Positions 53,732-64,000 are shown, counted from the first letter of the stretch. The stretch: DNA of 64,000 bases from Aureimonas pseudogalii (GCF_014196835.1 NZ_JACIEK010000008.1:1-64000), one strand, 5' to 3'. Notes: a model not told the origin generated them from the letters alone. Numbers and translations are program-made.

Positions 53732-54541
53732 CTAGGCCTCGATCGAAGGCGAGGAATCACCGAGGGCCAGTTCGACCACCACGGGCACATGATCCGAGGG
53801 CTTCTCCCACGCCCGGACGTGTCGATCGATCTCCACCGACTTCAGGAGCGAGGCGGCCTCGGGCGAGAGCAGCACATGGTCGATCCGGATGCCGTTGTCG
53901 CGCTGCCAGGCGCCGGCCTGATAGTCCCAGAACGTGTAGGTGCCCGGCTTGTCGGTGGAGGCGCGCACCGCATCTGTCAGGCCGAGGCCGAGAAGGCGCC
54001 GATAGGCGGCGCGTGTCTCGGGCTGAAACAGCGCGTCGTCGACCCAGGCCTTGGCGTTGCGGGCGTCTTCGGGCTGGGGAATGACGTTGTAGTCGCCCGC
54101 CAGCACGAACGGGATCTCGTCCGCCAGCCGATGGCGCGCGTGGGCCTCCAGCCGTTTCATCCAGGCCAGCTTGTAGGTGAATTTCTCGGTGCCGATCGGG
54201 TTGCCGTTCGGCAGATAGAGCGAGGCGACGCGGATGTCGCGATCACCCATTCGCCAGACGCCTTCGATGAAGCGGGCCTGCTCGTCGAGCGCATCGCCCG
54301 GCAGGCCGCGCTCGACCGAGACGGGCGCCTGCCTCGAAAGGAGCGCGACGCCGTTGAAGCCCTTCTGTCCGTGGGTCTCGACATGCCAGCCCCGCGCTTC
54401 GAGCTCGGTACGCGGGAAGGTCTCGTCGACGTTCTTGATCTCCTGAAGACCGGCGATGTCCGGCTGGCGCTCGTCGAGCCACGCGAGAAGCACGTCGAGG
54501 CGGGCCTTGACGCCGTTGATGTTCCAGGTGGCGATCAGCAT
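53732..54541 (-). CDS. xthA: Exodeoxyribonuclease III / AP endonuclease
   Basis: 269 residues. Base-excision repair enzyme nicking at abasic sites. IATWNINGVKARLD at the start, LQEIK near 34, GDYNVIPQPEDA near 150, DNGIRIDHVL near 218 and the catalytic KPSDHVPVVVEL near 245. Leftward, downstream of erpA by about 60 bases. Confidence 0.96.
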   Translation of the reverse strand: MLIATWNINGVKARLDVLLAWLDERQPDIAGLQEIKNVDETFPRTELEARGWHVETHGQKGFNGVALLSRQAPVSVERGLPGDALDEQARFIEGVWRMGDRDIRVASLYLPNGNPIGTEKFTYKLAWMKRLEAHARHRLADEIPFVLAGDYNVIPQPEDARNAKAWVDDALFQPETRAAYRRLLGLGLTDAVRASTDKPGTYTFWDYQAGAWQRDNGIRIDHVLLSPEAASLLKSVEIDRHVRAWEKPSDHVPVVVELALGDSSPSIEA

Positions 54542-54599
54542 GGGGTCGAACTCGCGCGGCAGGAGGCGTGCCCGTCCTGCCGCGCGGAGCCTCGTCCTG

Positions 54600-54953
54600 T
54601 CAAACGGAGAAGGACGTGCCGCAGCCGCAGGAGGCCACCGCGTTGGGATTGCGGATCTGGAAGGACTGTCCCATCAGGTCGTCGACGAAATCGACCACCG
54701 CGCCGTCCATGTAGGCCAGCGACATCGAATCGATGAGGACGGTCGCCCCGTCCTTCTCGATCACCACGTCGTCGGCGTCCCGATCGTGCGTCAGGTCGAA
54801 CTTGTAGGAAAAGCCCGAGCACCCGCCGCCCTCCACCGAGATGCGCAGCGCTTTCTCCGCCTCGGACTTGGCGACAATCGCATTGATGCGCCGTGCGGCG
54901 GCGTCGGACACCGTGACGGGCTGGGCGGCGGGGGCGGCGAACGAGTCGCTCAT
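54600..54953 (-). CDS. erpA: Iron-sulfur cluster insertion protein ErpA/IscA type
   Basis: 117 residues. A-type carrier that delivers Fe-S clusters. The three conserved Cys are in EGGGCSGFSY and SCGCGTSF. The acidic Gly-rich region in between is normal. Divergent from dgt, upstream of xthA, as in related Hyphomicrobiales. Confidence 0.93.
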   Translation of the reverse strand: MSDSFAAPAAQPVTVSDAAARRINAIVAKSEAEKALRISVEGGGCSGFSYKFDLTHDRDADDVVIEKDGATVLIDSMSLAYMDGAVVDFVDDLMGQSFQIRNPNAVASCGCGTSFSV

Positions 54954-55114
54954 GGGGCATGTCCGGGGTGGCGAAGCGGCCTTGCGGCCTCTTCTTGTTG
55001 GATCGTCTGGCCTAACGTATGAACGCGCGCCGGGTCGGTCAATCGGTCGGTGCCGCCCATCTTGCCGCGCCGGCGCGAGCGGGCCGCAGGATCTTCGTCG
55101 GGGGACTTCGCTTC

Positions 55115-56329
55115 ATGGCCGACGAGACGTTCCACGGCATCGGCGTCGGGCGCGAGCATCTGGCGCCCTTCGCGGTCGATGCGGCGGCTTCGCGTGGACG
55201 GCTCGTTCCCGAGCCCGACAGCCGGACGCGCACGCCCTTCCAGCGCGACCGCGACCGGATCGTCCATTCCAGCGCCTTCCGTCGGCTGAAGCACAAGACG
55301 CAAGTCTTCGTCGCCTACGAGGGCGATCACTTCCGCACTCGCCTGACCCACACGATCGAGGTCTCGCAGATCGCCCGCGCCTTCGCCCGCGCGCTGCGGC
55401 TGGACGAGGATCTGACCGAGGCGGTCGCCCTCGTCCACGATTTCGGCCACACGCCCTTCGGCCATGCCGGCGAGCGCGCCCTCAACCGCTGCATGGAGGA
55501 CCATGGCGGCTTCGACCACAACGCTCAGTCGCTCCGCATCGTCACGGCGCTGGAGCGCCGTTACGCCGAGTTCGACGGCCTCAACCTCGCGTTCGAGACG
55601 CTGGACGGGCTGGTGAAGCACAACGGGCCGCTGACGGGCCGGCATGCCTGTATCGGGGGGCCTGTGCCGCGGCCGATCCTCGATTTCGACGCCGTCTTCC
55701 CGCTGGACCTCGATCGCTTCGCCTCGTTGGAGGCGCAGGCCGCCGCGATCTCCGACGACATCGCCTACAACACCCACGATCTCGACGACGGGCTGCGCGC
55801 CGGGCTGATCGATCTGGAGGATCTGGAAGGGCTGGATCTCGCGGGCGATCTGCTGCGCGAGGTGACGGCGCGCTATCCCGATCTCGATCGCTCGCGCACC
55901 GTGCACGAGATCATGCGCCGTCACATCACGCGGATGGTGGAGGACGTCATTGCCGCCTCGCTCGGACGCCTCCGCGAGGACGGCATCGGCGACCCGCACG
56001 CGGTGCGGGCGGCGTCGCGCACGCTCATCGACTTCTCGCCGCGCATGCGGGCGATGGCGGCGCAGACGAAGGAGTTCCTGTTCGCCCGGGTCTATCGCAA
56101 CGACAGCGTGATGCGCGTGATGGACCGCGCCGAGGGTGTCGTCGCCGATCTCTTCGCGCGCTACCGGGCCGATCCCGCGGCGATGGGCGGCGCCTGGAGC
56201 GAGAGCGTGCGCTCGCTCGACGAGGGGCGTCTGGCACGCCGTGTCTGCGACTATCTCTCGGGCATGACCGACAGTTTCGCCCTCGCCGAACATCGGCGTC
56301 TGTTTGACGCTACCCCCGATTTGCGCTAG
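55115..56329 (+). CDS. dgt: Deoxyguanosinetriphosphate triphosphohydrolase-like protein
   Basis: 404 residues from ATG 55115; the open frame extends upstream but family start is here. HD-domain motifs: [27 protein letters not shown] near residue 70, then [15 protein letters not shown] near 108 and [15 protein letters not shown] near 212. Hydrolyses dNTPs to deoxynucleosides and tripolyphosphate. First gene of the run to argS, SPOR, nagZ. Confidence 0.94.
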   Translation: MADETFHGIGVGREHLAPFAVDAAASRGRLVPEPDSRTRTPFQRDRDRIVHSSAFRRLKHKTQVFVAYEGDHFRTRLTHTIEVSQIARAFARALRLDEDLTEAVALVHDFGHTPFGHAGERALNRCMEDHGGFDHNAQSLRIVTALERRYAEFDGLNLAFETLDGLVKHNGPLTGRHACIGGPVPRPILDFDAVFPLDLDRFASLEAQAAAISDDIAYNTHDLDDGLRAGLIDLEDLEGLDLAGDLLREVTARYPDLDRSRTVHEIMRRHITRMVEDVIAASLGRLREDGIGDPHAVRAASRTLIDFSPRMRAMAAQTKEFLFARVYRNDSVMRVMDRAEGVVADLFARYRADPAAMGGAWSESVRSLDEGRLARRVCDYLSGMTDSFALAEHRRLFDATPDLR

Positions 56330-56419
56330 GCGCGCCGCTTGCCACCCACGCCCCTCGCGTAGCCTTTTCATGCCGGTGGGGCGGGGCTCGTCCTTCCGAT
56401 CTCGTCTGGAATGCTTCCC

Positions 56420-58171
56420 ATGAACCTCTTCGCCGACTTCGAGCAGCGCATTCGCCAGAGCGTCGAAGCCCTTCTGCGAACGATGGAAGCCGGCGAGGTC
56501 GATCTCTCGCGCATCACGGTGGAGCCGCCGCGCGATGCCAGCCACGGCGACCTCGCCACGAACGCGGCGATGGTGCTGGCCAAGCCCCTCGGCCAGAAGC
56601 CGCGCGATCTCGCCGAGCGCATCGCCGAAGGATTGCGCGCCGATCCGGATGTCGCTGCGGTCGAGATCGCCGGCCCCGGCTTCATCAACCTGCGGCTTCA
56701 TCCGCAGGTCTGGACGCGCCATCTCGGCGCCATTCTCGCGGCCGGCACCGACTACGGACGCGGCGAGCCGACCGGGCGCAAGGTGAACGTCGAGTACGTC
56801 TCGGCCAACCCCACGGGGCCGCTCCATGTCGGCCATTGCCGCGGCGCCGTGGTGGGCGATTCCATCGCCAATCTCCTGGCGTTCGCCGGCGATGCGGTGA
56901 CGAAGGAATACTACATCAACGACGCCGGCGAGCAGGTGAACGTCCTCGCCCGCTCGGTCTACCTGCGCTACCGCGAGGCGCTGGGCGAGCCGATCGGCGA
57001 CATTCCGGCAGGGCTCTATCCCGGCGACTATCTGAAGACCGTCGGCTCCGCGTTGTCGATCCGCTACGGGCGCGATCTCCTGGCGCAGGACGAGAGCGAA
57101 TGGCTGCCGCTCGTCAAGAGCTACGCCATCGCGGCGATGATGATGTCGATCCGCGACGACCTGCGCGCGCTCGCCATCCAGCAGGACGTCTTCTTCTCGG
57201 AGAAGACGCTGCACGAGGGCAATGGCGGCCGCATCACCGCGATCATCGACGATCTGCGCGGCAAGGGCTTCGTCTATCAGGGCACGCTGCCACCGCCGAA
57301 GGGGCAGCTGCCGGACGACTGGGAGGACCGCGAGCAGACCCTGCTGCGCTCCACCGAGGTGGGCGACGACGTCGACCGGCCGCTGGTCAAGTCGGACGGC
57401 AGCTACACCTATTTCGCCGCCGACGTCGCCTATTTCGCCGACAAGTTCGCCCGCGGTTTCGACGAGATGGTCTACGTGCTCGGCGCCGACCATGGCGGCT
57501 ACGTCAAGCGGCTGGAAGCGGTGGCGCGCGCGGTTTCGGGCGGCGCGGCGCAGTCCGACGTGGTTTTGTGCCAGCTCGTGAAGCTCTTCCGCAACGGCGA
57601 GCCGGTGAAGATGTCGAAGCGGGCCGGGGAGTTCGTGACGTTGGCCGACGTGGTGCAGGAGGTCGGGCGCGATGCCGTCCGCTTCATGATGCTGTTCCGC
57701 AAGAGCGACGCGCCGCTCGACTTCGACTTCCAGAAGGTCACCGAGCAGTCGAAGGACAATCCCGTCTTCTACGTGCAGTACGCCCATGCCCGCTCACGCT
57801 CGATCGTGCGGCAGGCCGCGGCGGAGGGCATGGACGTCTCGGCGCTCGACCGGGTGGACGCGGCGACGCTCGAACGGCTGACCGACGAAGGCGAACTCGG
57901 CCTCGTGCGCAAGCTTGCCGAGTATCCCCGGCTGGTGCAGAGCGCGGCACAGGCCAAGGAGCCGCACCGTCTTGCCTTCTTCCTCTACGACGTCGCCTCG
58001 GCGTTCCACGCCCAGTACAATCGCGGCAAGGACCACCCGGAGTTACGCTTCGTTAAGCCTGATGATGCGAAAACCACGGCGGCCCGACTGGGCCTCGTGC
58101 AGGCGGTGGCCTTCGTGATCGCGTCCGGGCTGGACCTCGTCGGCGTCTCCGCGCCGGAGGAAATGCGCTGA
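56420..58171 (+). CDS. argS: Arginyl-tRNA synthetase
   Basis: 583 residues from ATG 56420; an ATG three codons earlier is possible. HIGH-type motif [19 protein letters not shown] near residue 125 and [11 protein letters not shown] near 395; the C-terminal DALR anticodon domain ends the protein ([36 protein letters not shown]). Charges tRNA-Arg. Confidence 0.97.
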   Translation: MNLFADFEQRIRQSVEALLRTMEAGEVDLSRITVEPPRDASHGDLATNAAMVLAKPLGQKPRDLAERIAEGLRADPDVAAVEIAGPGFINLRLHPQVWTRHLGAILAAGTDYGRGEPTGRKVNVEYVSANPTGPLHVGHCRGAVVGDSIANLLAFAGDAVTKEYYINDAGEQVNVLARSVYLRYREALGEPIGDIPAGLYPGDYLKTVGSALSIRYGRDLLAQDESEWLPLVKSYAIAAMMMSIRDDLRALAIQQDVFFSEKTLHEGNGGRITAIIDDLRGKGFVYQGTLPPPKGQLPDDWEDREQTLLRSTEVGDDVDRPLVKSDGSYTYFAADVAYFADKFARGFDEMVYVLGADHGGYVKRLEAVARAVSGGAAQSDVVLCQLVKLFRNGEPVKMSKRAGEFVTLADVVQEVGRDAVRFMMLFRKSDAPLDFDFQKVTEQSKDNPVFYVQYAHARSRSIVRQAAAEGMDVSALDRVDAATLERLTDEGELGLVRKLAEYPRLVQSAAQAKEPHRLAFFLYDVASAFHAQYNRGKDHPELRFVKPDDAKTTAARLGLVQAVAFVIASGLDLVGVSAPEEMR

Positions 58172-58272
58172 CGGACCACGCTTTGAACAAGTTCGCGAAC
58201 TAGGCGCAAGCTTCGCGACGCATTGTGTAATTTCGGCTGCTGCGGGCCGAAATCCGGGGTGGGATCGGTGGG

Positions 58273-59808
58273 ATGAAGAACGTCAAGGATTCAAATCCCG
58301 GCATGGTCGGCGGCCGCGACCCCTTCGCCGATCTCGTCCGCGCGGTGGAAGGAACCTCGATGCGCACGCCTGCGTCCGCCAAGTCGTATCAGGGTTTCGA
58401 GCCGGTTGAGGTTCCCCAGTCCGCGGGCTGGGACGAGTTCACCTACGCTCCCGAGCGCGGCGCAGTGTCTGAGCGCGCCCGCGTCGCCCTCGCGATCGAA
58501 GCGCCGATGCCGGCCCCGGCCGCCGCACGTCGGCCCGCGGTGCGTGGCGGCGAGGGCGATCTGCAGATCGAGGACGCGCTGTTCGGCCTCAGCCAGCCCC
58601 AGCGCCCGCGCGATTCCAACCCCGCCGAGACCCAGTCCTTCGCGCCGGCCCGCCAGCATGAGCCGGAATTGCGACAGACCCTGACCCTCGACGATTTCGA
58701 TGAGCTGATCGCCAGCGAGATGGCGGCGATGAACGCGCCCTACGTCGCCGACGACGAGGACGACTACGCGCAGGGCTACGATGAGTCCGACGTCGAGGTC
58801 GATCGCTACGACGACTATCCCGTGGCGGCGCGCTCGCGCTTCCGGCGTCCGGCGATGCTGCTCGGCGGCGTGGCGCTGCTGGCGCTGGTCGGCGTCGCGA
58901 CGGCTGCCGTCTATCACAATGTCGACGGCATGTCGGGGTCCGACGGGCCGCTGCTCATCAAGGCCGACGCCACGCCCTACAAGGTCGCGCCGGCCGATCC
59001 CGGCGGCCGCTCGATCCCCAACCAGAACAAGGCCGTCTACCAGCGCGTCGCCGGGGTCGGCGCCGACGCGACGCCCACCCAGCAATCGCTGGTGACCGCG
59101 ATGGAGGAGCCGCTCGACATCGCCGAGGACGACGAGCCGGCGGTGGATGCGCTTCCCGGCGTCAGCGTCGGCGACGAGGTCGCTCTCCCGTCCGAGCAGG
59201 CGGACGCGGGCACGCCTGCGGCCGCGCCGGCCGAGCCGACGTTGCAGCCTCGCAAGGTGAAGACGCTCACGGTTCGCCCCGATGGCACGCTGGTCGCCAC
59301 CGAGGCCGAAGCGCCGGCCGGCACGGATCTGATGACGACGGCCTCGAGCAGCGCGCAGGTCGCGATGCTCGATCCGGTGGCCGGCATCGCGCCGCAGCTG
59401 CCCTACGCTGCCGACGCCGACGACGAGAGCTTGGCCGCGGCCGAGCCCGAGATGCTGCCGCCGCCCGCGCCGCCGGTTGCCGCCACCGCGGCTCCCGCCA
59501 AGGCTGCTACCCCCAAGGCTGCCGCGCCGATTCAGGTCGCCTCGCTGGAGCCGGAGCCCGCCGCAGGCAGCTATTTCGTGCAGATCGCCTCGCAGCCAAG
59601 CGCCGATCTCGCCAAGCAGTCGATGAGCAATCTCGGCAAGCGCTATTCCGGCGCCATCGGCGGTCGCGGCCTGAACATCAAGCCGGCGGACATTCCGGGT
59701 AAGGGCACGTTCTACCGCGTGCGCGTGGTCGCGGCGTCGAAGGCGGAGGCCAACACGGTTTGCGAGAGCGTGAAGTCTGCCGGCGGAAGCTGCTTCGTGA
59801 CGCGCTGA
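58273..59808 (+). CDS. SPOR-domain cell-wall-binding membrane protein
   Basis: 511 residues. Cytoplasmic, acidic N-terminus (residues 1-190), one transmembrane helix near 194-215 (AMLLGGVALLALVGVATAAV), then a long Ala/Pro/Glu-rich periplasmic spacer and a C-terminal SPOR domain from about 432 (GSYFVQIASQPSADLAKQS, TFYRVRVVAASKAEA). SPOR domains bind denuded septal peptidoglycan, so a division-site role is likely. Lies between argS and nagZ as usual in this order. Confidence 0.9.
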   Translation: MKNVKDSNPGMVGGRDPFADLVRAVEGTSMRTPASAKSYQGFEPVEVPQSAGWDEFTYAPERGAVSERARVALAIEAPMPAPAAARRPAVRGGEGDLQIEDALFGLSQPQRPRDSNPAETQSFAPARQHEPELRQTLTLDDFDELIASEMAAMNAPYVADDEDDYAQGYDESDVEVDRYDDYPVAARSRFRRPAMLLGGVALLALVGVATAAVYHNVDGMSGSDGPLLIKADATPYKVAPADPGGRSIPNQNKAVYQRVAGVGADATPTQQSLVTAMEEPLDIAEDDEPAVDALPGVSVGDEVALPSEQADAGTPAAAPAEPTLQPRKVKTLTVRPDGTLVATEAEAPAGTDLMTTASSSAQVAMLDPVAGIAPQLPYAADADDESLAAAEPEMLPPPAPPVAATAAPAKAATPKAAAPIQVASLEPEPAAGSYFVQIASQPSADLAKQSMSNLGKRYSGAIGGRGLNIKPADIPGKGTFYRVRVVAASKAEANTVCESVKSAGGSCFVTR

Positions 59809-59927
59809 CCGCACTCGCCGGCGGCGTTCTCGCCGCGTCGGCTCCCGCCGGGCCGCCATGGCGATCCGGCTTGCCCGCCGACCGGAACCCGTCGGCGGCT
59901 TCTTCTCCTGCGGACAGGACTTCGACG

Positions 59928-60950
59928 ATGCCCAAAGCCTGGATTGCCGGCTGCAGCGGCTTGGCGCTGACCGCCGACGAACGCGCCTTCTTCGCCGACG
60001 AACGGCCATGGGGGTTCATTCTCTTCGGTCGCAACGTGTCGGAACCCGCGCAGCTTCGCGATCTCGTGGCCGAGTTGACCGAGGCGGGCGCCCGCGACAC
60101 CGTTCCCATTCTCGTCGACCAGGAGGGCGGACGCGTGCAGCGGTTGCGGCCGCCGCTGGCGCCGCGCTATCCGCCCTCCATGACGGTCGGACGCGTGCAC
60201 GAGCGCGACGGCGAGGAGGCTGGCCTTCGCGCCGCCTGGCTTCAAGGTCGCCTACTCGGGCATGACCTTCGCGACGGCTACGGCATCAACGTCGATTGCC
60301 TGCCCTGCCTCGACGTGGCGTTTCCCGGCACCCATTCGGTGATCGGCGACCGCGCCTATTCGAACGATCCGGCTGTCGTGGCGGCGCTCGGGCGCGCCGC
60401 GGCGGACGGGCTGATGGCGAGCGGCGTGCTGCCGGTGATGAAGCACCTGCCGGGGCACGGGCGCACCGACGCCGACAGCCATCTCGAACTCCCGCGGGTT
60501 CGCGCCACGCGGGCCGAGCTCGAGGCGGTGGACTTCCCGCCGTTCCGGGCCCTGCGCGATCTTCCCGCCGGCATGACCGCGCATCTCCTCTTCGAGGCAC
60601 TCGATGCCTTGCGCCCGACGACGCTGTCGCCGAGCACGATCGGCGAGATCATCCGCGGCGAGCTCGGCTTCGACGGCCTCCTGATGAGCGACGATATGTC
60701 GATGAAGGCGCTCGACGGCGACATGGGCGACCTCACGGCGGCGGCGATCTCGGCGGGCTGCGACTTGGCACTCCACTGCAACGGCGACATGGCGGAAATG
60801 GCGAAGGTCGCGGCGAGTGTTCCCGAGCTGACGGGACGCGCGGCCGAGCGGGCGGAGCGGGCGCTGGACGTGATCCGCCGCGGGGCGACGCCCGGTTCGA
60901 TCGACGAGGAACGCCGCGAATTCGAGGGGCTTCTCGCACTCGTGGCTTGA
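59928..60950 (+). CDS. nagZ: Beta-N-acetylhexosaminidase (peptidoglycan recycling)
   Basis: 340 residues from ATG 59928. Family GH3 enzyme that removes GlcNAc from muropeptides in the cytoplasm. PILVDQEGGRVQRL near residue 61, MKHLPGHGRTDADSHLELP near 170 (the flexible catalytic His loop), and the nucleophile Asp in LLMSDDMSMKAL near 250. All catalytic residues are present. Confidence 0.95.
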   Translation: MPKAWIAGCSGLALTADERAFFADERPWGFILFGRNVSEPAQLRDLVAELTEAGARDTVPILVDQEGGRVQRLRPPLAPRYPPSMTVGRVHERDGEEAGLRAAWLQGRLLGHDLRDGYGINVDCLPCLDVAFPGTHSVIGDRAYSNDPAVVAALGRAAADGLMASGVLPVMKHLPGHGRTDADSHLELPRVRATRAELEAVDFPPFRALRDLPAGMTAHLLFEALDALRPTTLSPSTIGEIIRGELGFDGLLMSDDMSMKALDGDMGDLTAAAISAGCDLALHCNGDMAEMAKVAASVPELTGRAAERAERALDVIRRGATPGSIDEERREFEGLLALVA

Positions 60951-61035
60951 GGGCCGGGGGCGAGCGGGCTAACGGAGGGTTCGCGAAAGGTTTCGCGCGC
61001 CGCCGTTGCGGCCGCCCTTCGACGGGATCGGCCCC

Positions 61036-62157
61036 ATGACCGCCAGAACGCCGATCGTGCGTTGGATCGACCAGGAAGCGCCGACGGCCACCGCAGCCGC
61101 CAGCTTCGCATCCGATCTTGAATTCGAGGCGGTCGGCTTCAAAGCGGGCGGCAAGCGCATTCTCGACGAGGTTTCGATCTGGGCCGAGTCGGGCCAAGTC
61201 CTCTGCCTGCTTGGTCCGTCCGGTTCTGGCAAGACCTCGCTGCTGCGCATCGCCGCCGGCATCGAGCGGCCAACCAGCGGGCGCGTCCTGATCGGCGGCA
61301 CGGCGGTGGCGGGACCGGAGGGTTTCGTTCCCCCGGAGCGGCGCGGCGTCGGCCTGATGTTTCAGGACTTCGCGCTGTTTCCGCACATGACGATTCTCGA
61401 CAACGTGCGCTTCGGCTTGCGCCCTCTCGGCGCTTCCCACGCCCATTCTGCAGCGCTCGCGGCGCTGGAGCGGGTCGGCCTGCGCGCGGCGGCGGCCGAC
61501 TATCCGCACACGCTTTCGGGCGGCGAGCAGCAGCGCGTGGCGCTGGCCCGGGCGCTGACGCCGCGCCCCCGGGTTCTGCTGATGGATGAGCCGTTCTCCG
61601 GGCTGGACAGCCGGCTGAAGGACGTGATCCGCACCGACACGCTGCAGATCCTGCGCGAGACCGGCTCCACCGCCATCGTCGTGACGCACGACGCCGAGGA
61701 GGCGATGCGGATGGGCGACCGAATCGCGCTGTTGCGCGATGGGCGACTGGTGCAGGCGGGCACCGCCCACGAACTCTATCGCCGCCCGGCCAGCCTGTTC
61801 GCCGCCGGCTTCTTTTCCGAACTCAACGTGCTCGCCGGCACCGTGCGGGGCGGGCGGGTCGAATGCCCGCTCGGCACGGTCGCAGCTTCGCCACGATCGG
61901 ACGGTACCCCGGTGAAGATCGGCTTACGGTTGAATGGGTTGCGTCTCGCGGTGGACGGAAGCGGCGTCCCGGCAAGGGTGCTCTCCCGGCGGTTTCTCGG
62001 GAGCGTCGATCTCCTTACCCTGGCGGTCGACGGCGCGGATCGGCCCTTGCGGGCGCGGATCCGCCCGAGCGAGTTGGGGGAGGGCGTGGACGAAATCGTC
62101 GTGTCCGTTGATCCGCAAGAGATTTTCGTGTTTGAAGACACGGACGGTTCGATCTGA
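61036..62157 (+). CDS. ABC transporter ATP-binding protein, Fe(III)/spermidine type (orphan)
   Basis: 373 residues from ATG 61036. Walker [15 protein letters not shown] near residue 58, Q-loop [12 protein letters not shown], signature [19 protein letters not shown] near 158, Walker [15 protein letters not shown], and H-loop [12 protein letters not shown]-terminal TOBE-like part (about 270-373) is as in FbpC/PotA-type ATPases. No permease or binding-protein gene is adjacent, so partners must be elsewhere. It occupies the position between nagZ and tatA, where scpA-scpB often stand in relatives. Confidence 0.9.
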   Translation: MTARTPIVRWIDQEAPTATAAASFASDLEFEAVGFKAGGKRILDEVSIWAESGQVLCLLGPSGSGKTSLLRIAAGIERPTSGRVLIGGTAVAGPEGFVPPERRGVGLMFQDFALFPHMTILDNVRFGLRPLGASHAHSAALAALERVGLRAAAADYPHTLSGGEQQRVALARALTPRPRVLLMDEPFSGLDSRLKDVIRTDTLQILRETGSTAIVVTHDAEEAMRMGDRIALLRDGRLVQAGTAHELYRRPASLFAAGFFSELNVLAGTVRGGRVECPLGTVAASPRSDGTPVKIGLRLNGLRLAVDGSGVPARVLSRRFLGSVDLLTLAVDGADRPLRARIRPSELGEGVDEIVVSVDPQEIFVFEDTDGSI

Positions 62158-62163
62158 ATAGAA

Positions 62164-62178
62164 CGCGAACGGTTCGCG
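62164..62178. promoter_or_regulatory. Perfect palindrome upstream of tatA
   Basis: CGCGAAC, one base, GTTCGCG: a perfect 7-bp inverted repeat centred 25 bases ahead of the tatA start and 7 bases after the ABC gene stop. It could be an operator; the loop is too short for a hairpin terminator. Confidence 0.35.
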
Positions 62179-62195
62179 TCGCAAGGAGGCGTATC

Positions 62196-62426
62196 ATGGG
62201 TAGCTTCAGCATCTGGCACTGGCTGATCGTTCTGGCGGTCGTGCTCCTCCTCTTCGGTCGCGGCAAGATTCCCGAGCTGATGGGCGACGTCGCCAAGGGC
62301 ATCAAGAACTTCAAGAAGGGCATGTCGGACGAGGACGTGACGACGGTCCAGGAGCGCCGCGTGCTTGAAACCCGCGAAGGCGAGCCGATGACCCACGACA
62401 CCACAGTGGAGAAGTCCCGGATCTGA
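62196..62426 (+). CDS. tatA: Twin-arginine translocase subunit TatA
   Basis: 76 residues, AAGGAGG upstream. One N-terminal membrane helix ([18 protein letters not shown]) with the [20 protein letters not shown] amphipathic helix that forms the Tat pore. First gene of tatABC. Confidence 0.96.
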   Translation: MGSFSIWHWLIVLAVVLLLFGRGKIPELMGDVAKGIKNFKKGMSDEDVTTVQERRVLETREGEPMTHDTTVEKSRI

Positions 62427-62474
62427 ACGTTCGATGCCGGCTTCCGCCGGCATCCCTCGTGAACGGGCGTAGCC

Positions 62475-63023
62475 ATGTTTGACATCGGTGGTCTTGAGCT
62501 TCTCGTCATTGCCGTCGTTCTGATCGTCGTGGTCGGACCGAAGGATCTCCCGAAGATGCTGCGGACCTTCGGTCGCGTCAGCACGCAGATGCGTCGCATG
62601 GCCGGCGACTTCCGCAAGCAGTTCGACGAGGCGCTGAAGGAGGCGGAACTCGACGAACTGCGCGAGGTCGCCCGCGACGTGAAGCAACTCGATCCGCGGG
62701 CCGACATTCGCAAGGCGATGAATCCGGTTCGCGCCGTCGGCGACGAGATCCGGTCGTCGCTGAAGGCAGCCGCCAGTTCGGCGGCGCCTCAGGTGCCGTC
62801 GGCGAGCCAGGGACCGGTTCCCGTCGCGGCGGCGCAGGCGCAGACGATGTCGTCCAATCCCAATGGCGCCGCCGCGCCTGCCGCAGACGTCGTGGCATCG
62901 AGCGAGCCGAAGGTCGGCGAAGTCGGTCCGGCGGAAAAGACGGCGGCGCCCGAGCCGGCGCTGATGAACGGAGCCGCCACCCCGGCGGCTTCGACGCGTG
63001 ACATGGCAGGAGGCGTTTCGTGA
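62475..63023 (+). CDS. tatB: Twin-arginine translocase subunit TatB
   Basis: 182 residues. N-terminal helix MFDIGGLELLVIAVVLIVVV then GPKDLPKMLRTFG; the conserved Glu in ELL and GPKDLP are TatB hallmarks. A helical, then Ala/Pro-rich, C-terminal tail follows. With TatC it recognises twin-arginine substrates such as the CpdB signal in this window. Its stop overlaps the tatC start by 3 bases (GTGA). Confidence 0.95.
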   Translation: MFDIGGLELLVIAVVLIVVVGPKDLPKMLRTFGRVSTQMRRMAGDFRKQFDEALKEAELDELREVARDVKQLDPRADIRKAMNPVRAVGDEIRSSLKAAASSAAPQVPSASQGPVPVAAAQAQTMSSNPNGAAAPAADVVASSEPKVGEVGPAEKTAAPEPALMNGAATPAASTRDMAGGVS

Positions 63024-63832
63024 GCCGTTCGGAGTCCGACATCGAGGCCTCGTCCGCGCCGCTCATCGAACACCTGATCGAACTCCGCCGCCGGCTGATC
63101 TGGTCGATCCTCGGCTTCATGGGCATGTTCCTGATCTGCTTCTTCTTCGCCAAGCAGATTTTCAATCTCCTTGTCATCCCCTACCAGATCGCCACCGGCT
63201 GGGCGGGACTCGACCCGGCGAGTGTCGAGCTGATCTACACGGCGCCGCAGGAATTCTTCTTCACGCAGGTGAAGGTCGCGGCCTTCGGCGGGTTCTTCCT
63301 CGCCTTTCCGGTGATCGCCATCCAGGTCTACAAGTTCGTGGCGCCAGGCCTCTATCGCGACGAGCGTGCGGCCTTCGTGCCCTTCCTCGTGGCGACGCCG
63401 CTGCTCTTCCTGCTCGGGGCACTGCTCGTCTACTTCTTCTTCTGCCCGATGGTGATGTGGTTCTTCCTGTCGATGCAGCAGCAGGGCAGCGGTACTGACG
63501 CGGCGATCCTTCTTCTGCCGAAGGTGTCGGAATACCTGTCGCTGATCATGACGCTGATCATGGCGTTCGGTCTGGTGTTCCAGCTTCCCGTGGTGTCGTC
63601 GCTGCTGGTGCGCGCTGGGATCATCTCGTCGGAGTCGCTGCGCAGCAAGCGCAAATACGCCATCGTCATCGCCTTCATCGCGGCGGCCATCCTCACGCCG
63701 CCCGATCCGCTGTCCCAGATCGGTCTTGCGATCCCCACCATCCTTCTCTACGAAGTCGGCATCATCACCGCACGGCTGATCGAGAAGAAGCGCGCCCAGC
63801 GGGTGGCGGCAGGCCAAGCGACCACGGAGTGA
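63020..63832 (+). CDS. tatC: Twin-arginine translocase subunit TatC
   Basis: 270 residues from GTG 63020. Six membrane helices; the early [16 protein letters not shown] and [21 protein letters not shown] (quoted in part) contain the conserved Glu and Phe regions that bind the twin-arginine signal, with [15 protein letters not shown] after them. Integral inner-membrane receptor of the Tat pathway. Confidence 0.96.
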   Translation: MSRSESDIEASSAPLIEHLIELRRRLIWSILGFMGMFLICFFFAKQIFNLLVIPYQIATGWAGLDPASVELIYTAPQEFFFTQVKVAAFGGFFLAFPVIAIQVYKFVAPGLYRDERAAFVPFLVATPLLFLLGALLVYFFFCPMVMWFFLSMQQQGSGTDAAILLLPKVSEYLSLIMTLIMAFGLVFQLPVVSSLLVRAGIISSESLRSKRKYAIVIAFIAAAILTPPDPLSQIGLAIPTILLYEVGIITARLIEKKRAQRVAAGQATTE

Positions 63833-63872
63833 TCCGGTCGTTGCCGGTCCGCAGCTCGCGGACTGGAGAAAC

Positions 63873-64000
63873 ATGCTCGACATCAAGTGGATCCGCGAGA
63901 ACGCGGAGAAGTTGGACGAAGCGCTGACGGCGAGAGGGTCGAAGCTCGGCTCCGCCGAGGCGATCCGCCTCGACGAGGCGCGCCGCGCCCACCTGACCTC
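63873..64000 (+). CDS. serS: Seryl-tRNA synthetase, N-terminus (cut by window edge)
   Basis: ATG 63873, with GGAG close upstream, opens [18 protein letters not shown], the start of the long tRNA-binding coiled arm of SerRS. 42 codons are visible before the window ends; the position after tatC is as in relatives. Confidence 0.9.
   Translation, partial: MLDIKWIRENAEKLDEALTARGSKLGSAEAIRLDEARRAHLT

Overview
The window is GC-rich, and its housekeeping half has a Hyphomicrobiales (Rhizobiales) alphaproteobacterial layout: pcm - TolC-type porin - PopZ-like (DUF2497) - valS, then an ExoR homologue, xthA/erpA divergent from dgt - argS - SPOR protein - nagZ - tatABC - serS. ExoR in particular points to rhizobia and relatives (an Aurantimonadaceae-like member would fit, but the sequence alone does not prove the family). 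All functional calls rest on motifs and remembered family features; no search was run.

Positions 1-24150 are a defence island. Its left edge is the first codons of an IS1182-family transposase. After it come: (a) a tight four-gene TIR/SLOG operon (328-3273) whose last gene has an in-frame stop; (b) a divergent cluster (3758-15366) of a very large SMC/Rad50-like ATPase with two C-terminal LexA/S24-like domains, broken by a single-base frameshift right after Walker A, facing a 1907-residue DUF4011 SF1 helicase with a Vsr/DUF559-like nuclease and a GHKL ATPase fused to a PD-(D/E)XK nuclease; (c) a lone C5-cytosine DNA methyltransferase (15664-17709) with a partial duplicate of its 3' end beside it; (d) a tiny HicBA-like pair (17874-18332); (e) a type II CBASS locus in which CD-NTase and Cap2 (E2-E1) read leftward, the HNH-SAVED effector Cap5 reads rightward toward them, and two unrecognised genes sit between; no Cap3 is seen.

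From 24192 on the content is core: cobalamin-dependent ribonucleotide reductase nrdJ with candidate tandem NrdR boxes, gpt, an LssY-C protein, a CinA/MoaB-like protein, wrbA, tRNA-Leu(UAA), adenine deaminase, ilvA, a six-gene leftward run cysK-alaX-sseA-GNAT-cpdB-hydrolase, a methyltransferase, tRNA-Asn(GUU), a PGPGW-like membrane protein, tRNA-Cys(GCA), and the pcm-to-serS region. An ABC ATPase lies between nagZ and tatA, where many relatives carry scpA-scpB.

The best candidates for undescribed biology are cluster (b), the TIR/SLOG operon, and the unknown genes embedded in the split CBASS locus. Two defence genes carry apparent disabling mutations, so parts of the island may be decaying, or may contain sequence errors.
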